Assembly (NCBI GenBank): GCA_051453625.1
Contig: JBOZIK010000001.1
Span: 7,239,518-7,263,762 of the forward strand
Source: Welwitschia mirabilis
Taxonomy: Eukaryota; Gnetophyta; Gnetopsida; Welwitschiales
Direction of reading: 5' to 3'
DNA: 24,245 nt
The notes beneath the pieces are model-generated. The model made no database searches and was not told the origin of the DNA. It worked only from the letters and a program-made list of their open reading frames with translations. The translations under genes were made by a program, and so were the position numbers. Of this stretch, positions 1 to 8,856 are shown piece by piece. Position 1 is the first letter of the stretch. The number at the start of each line of letters is the position of its first letter.

Positions 1-21
1 AATTACGAACAGTGATAGAGG

Positions 22-231
22 TGTTGGGTCTAGTCTAGTACAATCATACCAAAAGCCATGACTTAGGTGGAAACTAGAACCCTTCATATTTACCCACTCT
101 TAAGGTTGGGTATGGAGAGTGTATATCCGACAATCTCCCTCTTGATCCATATGCTACGTGCTCACATGAACCAGGAAGGCGGTGAGGAGATTCCAATCTG
201 AAATCAAGCCCATACCATGGCTCTGATACCA
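22..231 (-). repeat. PBS-bearing tandem unit, copy 1 (TRIM- or SINE-like)
   Basis: First of two head-to-tail units of about 207 bp. Each opens on the plus strand with TGTTGGG, shares a block reading ACTTAGGTGGAAACTAGAAC, and closes with a copy of the 3' end of initiator tRNA-Met. Here the closing 14 bases (218-231, TGGCTCTGATACCA) read on the minus strand as TGGTATCAGAGCCA, the standard plant copia PBS. The minus-strand unit therefore has TG...CA ends and starts with a PBS. The sequence just before base 22 (TGATAGAGG) may be the edge of a third, decayed unit. It could be a terminal-repeat retrotransposon in miniature or a tRNA-derived SINE; no PPT was found. Confidence 0.6.
218..231 (-). other. 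tRNA-iMet primer-binding site motif
   Basis: TGGTATCAGAGCCA on the minus strand is complementary to the 3' end of plant initiator tRNA-Met, the usual minus-strand DNA primer of Ty1/copia elements. It sits exactly at the junction of the two tandem units, directly followed on the plus strand by TGTTGGG, which would be an LTR tip. Confidence 0.65.
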
Positions 232-435
232 TGTTGGGCCCATTACCATATCACCAAAAGCCATAACTTAGGTGGAAACTAGAACCCTTTATATTTGCTC
301 ACTCACTGGGTCGGGCATGGGGAGTGCATAGTAACAACCTCCTCTTCGATCCCCATGTGGATCGCTCACATGAACTAGGAGCTTACCAAGGAGACTTGAA
401 CCTGAAACCAAGCCAAAACCATGGCTGTTATACCA
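232..435 (-). repeat. PBS-bearing tandem unit, copy 2
   Basis: Second unit, clearly alignable to copy 1 over its length. Its terminal PBS-like motif is decayed (GGCTGTTATACCA on the plus strand at 423-435). On the minus strand it carries GGTTCAAGTC (rc within 390-402), which fits the pol III B-box consensus, about 33 bases after the TGGTAT start. That spacing is tRNA-like, but the A-box match is partial. The unit ends where the LTR of element A begins, so it could be a piece of that element's neighbour or an independent repeat. Confidence 0.55.
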
Positions 436-777
436 GTTATTATGAAAAACCCACATAACAAACAAAAATAGCAAGCAAAAGAACAACACATAAGATTTAA
501 CATGGAAAACCATAATGCAAGGAAAAACTATGCAGGCAGAGCTCTTAATTAGTACCCCTAAGTAACCTTTAAATAGGTTTAGGGTTTCAAGCTATGTGAA
601 TCTAGAAAGTTCTAGAAAGGCTTTCCTCTTTTTTTTAAAAATAATTTTTTTTAAAAGAATATAAGTACCTCAAGCAGTTCAAACATAACTTCCTTTTAGA
701 ACATTACACAAAGGGGGTAAACGTTAAAGCATAACATTACAATTAAAAAGATAGATTGGGCTTCACATTTTCCAACA
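436..777 (-). mobile_element. 3' LTR of copia element A
   Basis: On the minus strand it starts TGTTGGAAAATGTGAAGCCC immediately after a polypurine tract (rc of 778-790, TCAAGTGGGAGAA). The tip matches the LTR tips of elements I, C and D. Internally it contains the GCAGAGCTCTT block seen in other LTRs here. The far end at 436 is set only by the decayed PBS-like motif of the neighbouring unit and is uncertain by about 15 bases. Flanking on one side by a PPT and on the other by a PBS-like motif is unusual for a simple 3' LTR. Confidence 0.65.
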
Positions 778-809
778 TTCTCCCACTTGAAGACAAATTT
801 GATGAGTCT

Positions 810-1147
810 TCAAGAACAACTCCTCATGTAGCTCCAAGAGATGTTTACTTCCTTGCTTTCAGATTGCATCCCTAATCCAACTTGATCACAACATGTCTTT
901 TGCTTTGCGCCATCAACAACATTGGCCAGGAAATCAACAAGATTTGCATGCGTGTGAATCTTCCAAACATCTAATAGGCCTTTTTCAATTATCTGCTTGA
1001 TGCAACGATACTTAACATTAATGTGCTTAGTTTTGGCATGATAAACAAGATCCTTTGTCAAATCTATGGGACTTTGACTGTCAGAATGCATGACGAATGT
1101 GGTTTGAGCAAGGGTAAACTAGTTAGCAAGACCACGCAACCACAACA
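810..1147 (-). pseudogene. Element A RNase H C-terminal remnant
   Basis: The minus-strand reading contains DSQSPIDLTKDLVYHAKTKH, which corresponds to the conserved copia RNase H segment usually written DSQSAIHLAKN.xxHARTKH. It continues through IIEKGLLDVWKIHTHANLVD, the region leading to the usual 'ADxxTK' end of pol, and stops near 812. RNase H degrades the RNA strand during reverse transcription. This is a fragment; the contig breaks at 1147 into an N run, and the same segment recurs at 1765-1886, most likely because both contig ends carry it. Confidence 0.8.
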
Positions 1148-1764
1148 NNNNNNNNNNNNNNNNNNNNNNNNNNNNNNNNNNNNNNNNNNNNNNNNNNNNN
1201 NNNNNNNNNNNNNNNNNNNNNNNNNNNNNNNNNNNNNNNNNNNNNNNNNNNNNNNNNNNNNNNNNNNNNNNNNNNNNNNNNNNNNNNNNNNNNNNNNNNN
1301 NNNNNNNNNNNNNNNNNNNNNNNNNNNNNNNNNNNNNNNNNNNNNNNNNNNNNNNNNNNNNNNNNNNNNNNNNNNNNNNNNNNNNNNNNNNNNNNNNNNN
1401 NNNNNNNNNNNNNNNNNNNNNNNNNNNNNNNNNNNNNNNNNNNNNNNNNNNNNNNNNNNNNNNNNNNNNNNNNNNNNNNNNNNNNNNNNNNNNNNNNNNN
1501 NNNNNNNNNNNNNNNNNNNNNNNNNNNNNNNNNNNNNNNNNNNNNNNNNNNNNNNNNNNNNNNNNNNNNNNNNNNNNNNNNNNNNNNNNNNNNNNNNNNN
1601 NNNNNNNNNNNNNNNNNNNNNNNNNNNNNNNNNNNNNNNNNNNNNNNNNNNNNNNNNNNNNNNNNNNNNNNNNNNNNNNNNNNNNNNNNNNNNNNNNNNN
1701 NNNNNNNNNNNNNNNNNNNNNNNNNNNNNNNNNNNNNNNNNNNNNNNNNNNNNNNNNNNNNNNN
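1148..1764. other. Assembly gap, 617 N, with duplicated edges
   Basis: A run of N. The 123 bases before it (1025-1147) and the 122 bases after it (1765-1886) are near-identical, starting GCTTAGTTTTGGCATGATAAA and ending CGCAACCACAACA, with about half a dozen differences. The two contig ends therefore overlap and were not merged. Confidence 0.95.
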
Positions 1765-2290
1765 GCTTAGTTTTGGCATGATAAAGAAGTCCTTTGTCAG
1801 ATCTGTGGGACTTTGACTGTCAGAATGCATGACGAATGTGGTTTGAGCAAGGCTAAACTAGTTAGCAAGACCACGCAACCACAACATCTCCTTAGCAACT
1901 TTTTTCAAGGCAACATATTCCGCTTTTATATTGGAAATTGCAAAATTTGATTGTAGATAGGACATCTAGCTAATAGCTCCATCACCAAGAGTAAAGACTT
2001 ATCTAGTAGTAGATGTCTTTGTACTTTGCAACATGCAAATCAGCATTTACATACCCTGTAAGATGCAAATCAGCATTGCCAAAACACAAACTCATATGTT
2101 GGGTTCTGTTAAAGTAACGAAGTATCCATTTTATCTCTTCCCAATGCTCTTTTTTAGGATTATTCATAAAATGAGAAACAACTCCCATTGCATGAGCAAC
2201 ATATGGTCTAGTAAAGATGATAGCATACATTAGACTTCCAACAATTAATGTGTAAGGCACACTTGTCATTTTTGCCTTCCTCTTCTCTAA
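1765..2290 (-). pseudogene. Element A RT C-terminus and RNase H remnant
   Basis: Minus-strand reading. An open stretch (2003-2269) contains VPYTLIVGSLMYAIIFTRPY followed by VAHAMGVVSHFMNNPKKEHW and IKWILRYFNRT, the standard copia connection between reverse transcriptase and RNase H (VGSLMYAM.CTRPDIA.AVG...KWILRYL.GT). It then gives GYVNADLHVAKYKD, where the first RNase H aspartate of the usual YxDADxAGD is replaced by N. A second segment near 1890-1960 reads IKAEYVALKKVAKEMLWLRG, the 'TEAEYxAxxEAxKExxWL' block with its glutamate kept. Stops and frame changes separate the pieces, so this is a dead copy. Confidence 0.85.
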
Positions 2291-2399
2291 AGTAGGACGA
2301 CCTTAATGAGTCAATTGGAAATGTGTAGCTAGAGGAGTACAAATAAGTTTACAATATAGCATGTTAAGACGTTTCAAAACTTTGTCAATATATTCAGAT

Positions 2400-2871
2400 T
2401 GGCTTAACCACAAGCTGTGACAATCTATCTATGACAATTCTCATTCCCAAGATTTGTTTTTCTGGTCCAAGATCTTTAGTGGAAAAGCCTTGGAGATTTG
2501 GTGCTTTAATGTTTTGATTTCTTTCATGTCATTTCTAGTAACTAACATATCATCAATACACAACATAAGAATGAGAATCACACCTGAAGCACTCATGTAA
2601 AGCCACACACAATGACCATAATTACAATTGGAGTATCCCTGTTTTTGCATAAAATCATCAAACTTCTTTTATTGAAGTGTTGCTTCTTTTAAGCCAAAAA
2701 GAGACTTTCTCAACCTGCAAACGAGATTTCTATTTTCCACTTCCAAAACCTCTATAATGCATACATAACTTTCCTCTTCTAGATTACCATGCAAAAAAGC
2801 TGTTTCAATGTCTAACTACTTAAACTCTGTTGACTATTCAGATTGTGTTCAATTGTAGATTAATTTACTTT
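2400..2871 (-). pseudogene. Element A reverse transcriptase core remnant
   Basis: Read on the minus strand from the gap edge: LDIETAFLHGNLEEESYV (near 2760-2815) is the copia RT motif 'LDVKTAFLHGDLEEEIYM', holding the first catalytic aspartate. ENRNLVCRLRKSLFGLKEA (near 2690-2740) matches 'KKSLYGLKQAPRQW'. The open stretch 2441-2650 then contains LILMLCIDDMLVTRNDMKEI, the YVDD box, with both catalytic aspartates kept but Y changed to C and V to I. The N-terminal RT, integrase and gag should lie beyond the gap at 2872, but sequence after 2971 does not continue the element, so it is truncated or misjoined there. Confidence 0.88.
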
Positions 2872-2971
2872 NNNNNNNNNNNNNNNNNNNNNNNNNNNNN
2901 NNNNNNNNNNNNNNNNNNNNNNNNNNNNNNNNNNNNNNNNNNNNNNNNNNNNNNNNNNNNNNNNNNNNNNN
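2872..2971. other. Assembly gap, exactly 100 N
   Basis: Exactly 100 N, which is a customary placeholder length, so the true distance is unknown. Copia RT sequence on the left is not continued on the right. Confidence 0.95.
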
Positions 2972-3081
2972 ACAACCTACACAATACAAAATAAATAACA
3001 CTAAGTACAAGAGTATAAGACTACATCATTGTTTTTGGAAGGAGAGAATGAGTTTAAATGAATTAAACAGGAACTATATAC

Positions 3082-3149
3082 CTGGACAACCTTGATAGGT
3101 CCTACTTCTTCAATTACTTTTTTGAACTCTTCAAACAAACTCAGCATTT
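3082..3149 (-). other. Possible short exon, unassigned
   Basis: On the minus strand, an AG precedes AAATGCTGAGTTTG and the segment reads LSLFEEFKKVIEEVGPIKVV before CCAG followed by GTATAT, a plausible donor. The peptide is hydrophilic and helix-like, in keeping with the coding trace at 3555-4470 on the same strand. Splice sites this short occur by chance, so this is weak. The surrounding 2972-3554 shows nothing else that I recognise. Confidence 0.25.
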
Positions 3150-3554
3150 CTTATGTTATCTGATGCATGCCAATGAATGATCAACTGATCTATACATCCC
3201 AACACATTTATGTCATACGGTACCCACACTATTTTAGCACTGTGACTATGTGTGATGACATTCCATGTAGCACTTTGACATGGATTAACCATATGTGGTA
3301 CCTCACTAGCATGACTACTGCAAAATCCTCTGCTTAATATGTAACATTGTATACATGTAATTCAAAATGACATTTAACCATCTCTAACTTTTGTTTAGCT
3401 TCGAAGGACACATAGGAAAGAAGGAAACAAAGAAGAACTATTTTCATTACTTGTGTTGATACAAAAGGAATGTTACCATTCTGGAAAAGTTACAGAGCCA
3501 CAAAAATGCTCCACTTTTGGAAGTTCTGCTAGTCGTTCTTGAAGACCCCATACC

Positions 3555-4470
3555 ATGCATCTTAAAAACATGAGTATTCTGCACCTCCTGCTTGCTTCTC
3601 TGATCTCTTTGCAGTTCCTGGGGTTCTNNNNNNNNNNNNNNNNNNNNNNNNNNNNNNNNNNNNNNNNNNNNNNNNNNNNNNNNNNNNNNNNNNNNNNNNN
3701 NNNNNNNNNNNNNNNNNNNNNNNNNNNATCTCTTTGCAGTTCCTGTGGTTCTGTAAAAGCTTCTTCATTTACTGTGTCTTCAGCAGCATCCCTTGTGGAC
3801 GTTACTCTTGCACTAATGGTGTCTCTGAGGGTGGCAATGCCATTGAATATTAAGTCTTTGGCTCAATCAGCTTTTTCTTTGCCTCCAGGTAGGCATCTGC
3901 ATTTCTGTCATCCTTTTCCAGAAGTCCTTGGCATAATGCACTTTGCAGACGAAGATGCTCCATTCTATCTTTGTGCTTAACTGCTTGTTGCATTCCTTTG
4001 TCTAGTGTTTCTTGTGTGGAATCCTTAATTCTTGAGCCTTCCGCCCAACTCGTTTTTTTTTTTTTTTTAAATATATACTCATGGACAGTTTCCTTTAGCT
4101 ATCTGACCTTTTTAAGAGACAGCATTACTACCTTCTCTAATCCTATCTGTTACATCTCTCCCTTTCTTATATTTTTCAGCTAAGTAATTTTTACATTCCA
4201 GCCCTTTCGTCATTACGGTATGTAATGCAAGTTTGATCTGATTTATAAATTATAATAACATCAGTAATCACATCTTGACCTTCCTTGACCTTCTTAACGA
4301 TGATGTCCTTGTGTGTCTGTGCTTGTTTCAAGCATTTCATCCCTTTTCTTTGTAGCAATGATTCTCTTCATGGGATTGGAACCAACATCTCGTACAATAA
4401 ATTGAGTGGCTTTTTCAATGTCTACATGTGGAACATGTGTCTAGGTGATGATATACATCCCTCCTTCGAT
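3555..4470 (-). pseudogene. Decayed coiled-coil-like coding trace, unassigned
   Basis: I do not recognise the protein. Reading the minus strand gives several long, charged, protein-like segments in changing frames: IEKATQFIVRDVGSNPMKR (about 4345-4410), DIIVKKVKEGQDVITDVIII (about 4245-4310), KNYLAEKYKKGRDVTDRIRE (about 4130-4195), then STQETLDKGMQQAVKHKDRM and LLEKDDRNADAYLEAKKKLI (about 3875-4020). A one-base deletion after that moves to a frame reading DLIFNGIATLRDTISARVTS (about 3800-3865), which carries on to the gap at 3727 and resumes beyond it. Composition suggests a mainly helical, coiled-coil protein. It has at least four frame changes or stops and an A/T run at 4052-4068. It could be a pseudogene or exons of a diverged gene with sequencing errors. 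Confidence 0.4.
3628..3727. other. Assembly gap, exactly 100 N, short duplicated edge
   Basis: Exactly 100 N. The 25 bases before it (3603-3627, ATCTCTTTGCAGTTCCTG then GGGTTCT) recur straight after it (3728-3752) with a single mismatch, so the gap is probably negative in size: the contigs overlap. Confidence 0.92.
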
Positions 4471-4510
4471 ACAATTCTTACTAGTTTCTGTATGTAAGAA
4501 TGTCACTAAT

Positions 4511-4855
4511 ACTCCAGTGAGCCATCTGGATTAGGCGCTTGGTGTTCATGTTGCAAAAGAAGCTGAATCTCAGTCGTCTGTGGCCCAACATACCTGTGAT
4601 GAATGCACTGAGGGAGTAGCTATTGATAACCTTTCTGTAACGCCATTGAGTCAGAGTCATGGTTTGCCTGGTATGAAAGGGATCTTTGGTAGACGTACTG
4701 CTTTCATCTTGTAAAAGGTGACATCCACTGTCAAAGGAGCAGAGCTTCAAACTTTTGTGACTGCCCTGGAAAGTGTCCTACCCTTTCATGTCCCTGTTTA
4801 TGATGTTCAGAAAACATTACCGCTTGCAAAAGCTATGACAAACCCCTGATTTATA
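4511..4855 (+). pseudogene. Unassigned plus-strand coding trace
   Basis: One frame reads about 115 codons with only two internal stops (near 4529 and 4697). Protein-like segments include VAIDNLSVTPLSQSHGLPGM, KGIFGRRTAF, and after the second stop AELQTFVTALESVLPFHVPV followed by YDVQKTLPLAKAM. The residue mix (S/T/P/G balance, alternating hydrophobics) looks like real protein rather than random AT-rich translation. I cannot name a family. The minus strand over 4481-4750 is also open, but its translation looks less natural. It could be an exon or a captured gene fragment; confidence is low. Confidence 0.35.
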
Positions 4856-4878
4856 TGAGGTGACAATTGTTTTTGCAG

Positions 4879-5088
4879 AAATTAGACAAAGGAGTTGACA
4901 TCATTGTTCTTGTTAGAAATGAAGAGTTGTCTGACACTGACATTATATGTTGGTTGAGATTGTGCTTCATCTACTCTATAACCATCATAGCCATGTTTTA
5001 TGATCAACCTAGATCTGATACCATCTGTCATGTACATGGAACTAGCATAGTTGCACTAGAACAAATTAGAAACCTTTATTCTTTCTAG
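4879..5088 (+). other. Possible exon or ORF fragment, unassigned
   Basis: A TTGTTTTTGCAG acceptor-like stretch ends at 4878. From 4879 the frame is open for 69 codons, beginning KLDKGVDIIVLVRNEELSD and ending at a stop at 5086-5088. The first 25 residues look protein-like; the rest (cysteine- and aromatic-rich) looks less so, and an exon might end near 4945. It lies just after the trace at 4511-4855, and the two may belong together, but the frames are not joined by an intron of believable length. Confidence 0.25.
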
Positions 5089-6317
5089 GCCCTGTTTATC
5101 TCTCTCACCTTTGACAAATCTATTAGCATTTCATCTGCCAGTTGAGTGTTGTGTCTCTTTATCTTATACCTTTTTCTAATACAATTTTACTTAACAAATA
5201 TATAATAATAAAAGTCATTAAATACATGTTCTAAGTGATAACTTAATCTTTTAAAAATCTTTTTAAAAAAAGTATTTTATTGATCAAGTTAATAATATTC
5301 TTATTCATGAAATTAATATTATCTTCATTTGTTGAAACTAGAAGGGACATTACAAGCAATACGTCTAGCTGTTATGTTTTCAGTTTTCAATGGAAACAGT
5401 AGTATTTTCTAACCCACTATTTTCTCTAGCATGGAAAACAGGACAAAAGTTTAACCATTTTTGGTTCTGATATATTTATATTTTCTATCAAAACAACTTG
5501 CATACGAAAATTTTCTCAAGGTCTCTAAAATTCAAAGGTTCCATTGTTAAAATGGGCAACAAAGAATTAGTTAAGATATGTTATTTGAAAGCAAACCATA
5601 ATTTTGGCTTACAGTTAAGTGCTTTACCTCTTCCAACCCTGTGCAAGGACTTGTAGTTGAGAAGTAATCTTTTTGTGGCTTGATAGAGGACCTGAAAGAT
5701 AATTTGAGCTAAGGATGTGATAGATAGAGTTAGGTGAGGGGAAGAAATGAATATTGTAGAAATGACTTAATTCTTCTATTTTAAAGAGAATGCTATTACT
5801 TCATTTGAATCAATGCCATGTTTTCAATTATACAGAAGTGGGCTATCATGCATGATAGTTGTGATAGATGATCTTGTTGTAATGTGTTTGATGGATTGTA
5901 GTAATGCATTTGATGTTTTGATATAATTCTTGGTTGGGAATGCTACATGACAAGCTAAGTTTTTCCCCTACTGTTAGGAAGCCAGGGTAACAAAAACCAT
6001 CAAGGATGCTTTACTGCTAAAGGTGCACTTTTCTTAGCTGCTGGTACGTCTTTAGATGAGGGGAACCTGTACTAAAGTTAGTGTGGGTCTGTAGGCCTTC
6101 TTTTGACAAATCTTTGTCCAGAGTGAGACAAATGTAGTGTCCCAATGTGTAAATGCATAGGGCATTCTACTATTGTATGCTACAGAATATTCCAACCACT
6201 AGATCACAAAGTAAAACAAACAAAAATAATATTTGTTTAAATTTATTTGTGTAGCTCTGTGAGGTCTAGTAAGAGAAGTTTTCTTTTCTTTCTTTGTTCC
6301 TCCTCCTCCTCCTCCTC

Positions 6318-6364
<47 letters not shown>

Positions 6365-7216
6365 GTCTGTGTAATTTCTTTAGGGCAATGCTGGTTAAAA
6401 CTATTTAACTAGTTTGATTTCTTACATTGATGCCATTTATGCATTGTTATTGTGCTTGCCATTAATGTTAATAATCATAGAATCGAACCTTGGAATTAAT
6501 GGGCATGGTTGACGTTACAACATTATGTCTCCATTAGAGCTAAATTGGGTTGACGAGATCCTTTTTCAGGTCCACCAGTCTATGATCAAGCTGGATTGAT
6601 GAGGATTGCAATTTGATAAAGCCAACTGGATCTAGAATTACACTGGTTATTGGGTCAATCAGATCCATACTGGGTAGACTAGATTGAGATGTGCAAATTT
6701 GCATACAGGGTCACATCACTCAAAATATTCATTGTAACTGGCAGAAACAAACGTTTTGTTAACTTAAGCTTTTCTAGATGTCATCAAATACATGTTGGCA
6801 GTAACTAGTTGTTCCTAGCTACTTGTTCCTAACTATTAGTTGACCTGTTCATACTGCTAATACTAATTGATTCAAGTTTAATATTGAATTCATAATCTGC
6901 AATCATTTGCAATGGACCTTCCCTTTGCAACTATTCTTTTGTATTCCTATCCTACCTTTGTCCAATCTATCTTTTCAGGGTTATATTGCACATGCACAAA
7001 GTGAATGAGTGTTTTAGACATATGTATCATTCATTCTTGATTTTTAAAAGTTGCCACTAAAACTGTGAGGTTGTAAAGCTTGAGGCTGGCCCTCTGAAAG
7101 TTTCTTGATGAAAAATTTAAGAGTGATGTCAAAAACTTCAAATTGGCATGAAGATTGATTTGTTAACAAGATCTAGAGTCGAGCAGCTTGCTTGATTTTG
7201 AGAGAGGCATAGGATT
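5089..7216. other. Gene-free AT-rich stretch
   Basis: No long open frame and no retroelement motif was recognised here. The only clear structure is the compound microsatellite at 6298-6370. Base composition is like an intron or intergenic plant DNA. Confidence 0.5.
6298..6370 (+). repeat. Compound microsatellite (TCC)n(TC)n(TCTG)n
   Basis: About eight TCC repeats pass directly into about twenty uninterrupted CT units and then two or three TCTG units. A homopyrimidine run of over 60 bases of this kind can form triplex DNA and is usually length-polymorphic. Confidence 0.95.
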
Positions 7217-7639
7217 TGTTGTACTGAAAGATTGCAGCAAAAAATAGAGAAACAATGAATAGAAAACAAAGCCAGCAGGCAAAACACACACAAATTTATG
7301 TGGTTTAGGTCCTTTTTCTTTCCTACTCAATAGAATAGTGCAAAGCTCTTGTTATCGATGGAAATATTAAGGATACGAGCTGTCCTTAATAGTGGGGCAT
7401 CGACACTCAAGATTAGCAAAAGTATCTTACACCATTTCTTCCAGCCAGCCATACACCCTCCTCTTTAACAATCATTAGAGTTAAAACCATAATAGGATAA
7501 CCAAGCATTGGGCCCTTTTAATAATGTCAATAATTCCTTCAAACCAGTAATGAAACATATGGGATCCACATACAAAGCAACCAATATATTAGAAATGGGA
7601 ACAAAGCAGACAACTAAAGATTTGTCTTCATTTTAATGA
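7217..7639 (-). mobile_element. 3' LTR of element B
   Basis: Aligns along its length to 16841-17281, including AATTTATGTGGTTTA, CTCTTGTTATC.ATGGAA, and the AACCATAAT.GGATAACC block. It begins on the minus strand directly after a PPT (rc of 7641-7649, AAGGGGAGG) with TCATTAAAATGAAGACAAATC, a decayed version of the clade's LTR tip. The other end is placed at TGTTG (7217). Identity to the partner LTR looks to be roughly 70 percent by eye, so the insertion is old. Confidence 0.78.
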
Positions 7640-7640
7640 T

Positions 7641-7650
7641 CCTCCCCTTG
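7641..7650 (-). other. Polypurine tract of element B
   Basis: CAAGGGGAGG on the minus strand immediately before the LTR tip. Purine tracts here prime plus-strand DNA synthesis in LTR elements. Confidence 0.7.
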
Positions 7651-7865
7651 AAGCCAAATCTATCCGGCCTTTAAGGAAACAAGAGATCTACTGTTAGATG
7701 CCCATTGCTTATCTCATAGCTATTGCATGCTTCTTCTTGTAAAAGTTATGCTTTTCTTCTTCTGTTGTTTTCTTCATCAATCAGTCACATTCCTCTTGAT
7801 GTCCATTTTTTAAATGTTTATGAAGCTGTTGTCCTTCACCTCCGTGAAAAAATGGAACTTTATTT

Positions 7866-8190
7866 CTAAGTTTTGTGTCCTCCCATGATGTATATGGTTC
7901 TTGGCCAAGAAGCTGACACTTCGCAACTACAATACACAACATATTCATGCTGTTTCAGACTAAGAGAACTAAGAAAATCACACACCCACAATATCTTCTT
8001 GCAAGCTTCAGATAATGTAACACATTGTACTTCATTGGTGGACAAAGTTACCAAAAGCTGTAGTCTTGATACCAGCTGACTGCTCTAGCACCTAAGCAAA
8101 TATATAGCCTGTTGTAGTTCTGGTGTCATGATCCACTAGAAAATTATCATCCACACAACCATGGACATTTAAATTTCCTCCACCAAAGCA
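7866..8190 (-). pseudogene. Element B RNase H remnant
   Basis: The minus-strand open stretch 7866-8054 contains VTLSTNEVQCVTLSEACKKI followed by LWVCDFLSSLSLKQHEYVVY, matching the copia RNase H block 'VALSTTEAEYxAxxEACKExxWL..FL..L'. The glutamate of TEAEY is retained in the NEVQ position. Upstream (about 8100-8180) another frame reads DDNFLVDHDTRTTTGYIF, equivalent to 'DADxAGDxDxRxSTxGYxF', with one of the acidic residues changed. At least one frameshift separates the two. Confidence 0.82.
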
Positions 8191-8499
8191 TATACCTCCT
8201 AAGTGTGTGCCTTTAAAGTCTTTGAAAAGCCACTTTACAGCTAGCCAATGAATCTAGCGAAAATTACTAAGAAACCTACCAACAATGCTAACACTCTATT
8301 GCAATTATGAAGATGAGTACATACCAAGGCATCCTTCAATGTCCCAACAGCTGACATGTAAGGGATGTTTTCAGCCTCGCAGCCTCTTCTTTTGAACCTG
8401 CACAATCATCTTTAGATGACTGAAAATGTGATGCCCGAGGTTGCTTCACAAGTTTGGGATTTTGGATGCCAAAACTCTCTAAAACCTTTCTTGTATAAT

Positions 8500-8856
8500 A
8501 AGCTTGAATTAGCCAAAACCTCTTTGTGCTTCCATTCCAGTGGATTCCATGTCAAGAATTTGCTTTGCTGCTTCTAAATCTTTCATGGCAAATTGCTTAC
8601 TTATTTCAGCCTTTTCAGTCTATTAATTTCAGCTGTGTCATTTCCAACAATAAGCATCACCATACAACAAAAGAGTGTGAAACTTGCCTTCAAGTTGCCC
8701 TTAAAAGGTATTCGCAGTTATCAAAATAGTTTCTACTATAGTGCTGGCTTCTTATGAATGTGTTTTACATCTTGCATCACCATCCGAGAGCCTGTTTTAG
8801 TCTATAGATGCTTTTATTGAACCTACGTACATAATTGGGGTATTTACCATTCACAA
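8500..8856 (-). pseudogene. Element B reverse transcriptase, second half
   Basis: Starting at 8856 on the minus strand the frame reads GKYPNYVRRFNKSIYRLKQA, the counterpart of 'GKExLVCxLKKSLYGLKQAPRQW'. Later (about 8540-8610) it gives NKxxxICHERF, which becomes QFAMKDLEAAKQILDM-like after frame change, the region following the YVDD box; the box itself is lost in the decay around 8640-8700. This is the downstream half of an RT whose upstream half stands at 14825-15190, 6 kb away, split by element I. Confidence 0.82.

Noticed and set aside
1023-1830. Open frames on both strands across 1023-1830
   Set aside because: They are long only because the N run has no stops.
2033-2077. Direct repeat ATGCAAATCAGCATT at 2033 and 2063
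   Set aside because: Falls in the RNase H remnant, where two similar NADLH segments occur; probably local mutation with no function.
4481-4750. Minus-strand open frame of 89 codons
   Set aside because: Less protein-like than the plus-strand trace over the same bases; no homolog recognised.
5985-6031. Possible 45-nt exon (EARVTKTIKDALLLK) between a pyrimidine-rich AG and a GTGCAC
   Set aside because: Good-looking sites, but the peptide does not fit TWD40-2 as I know it and so short an exon cannot be judged alone.
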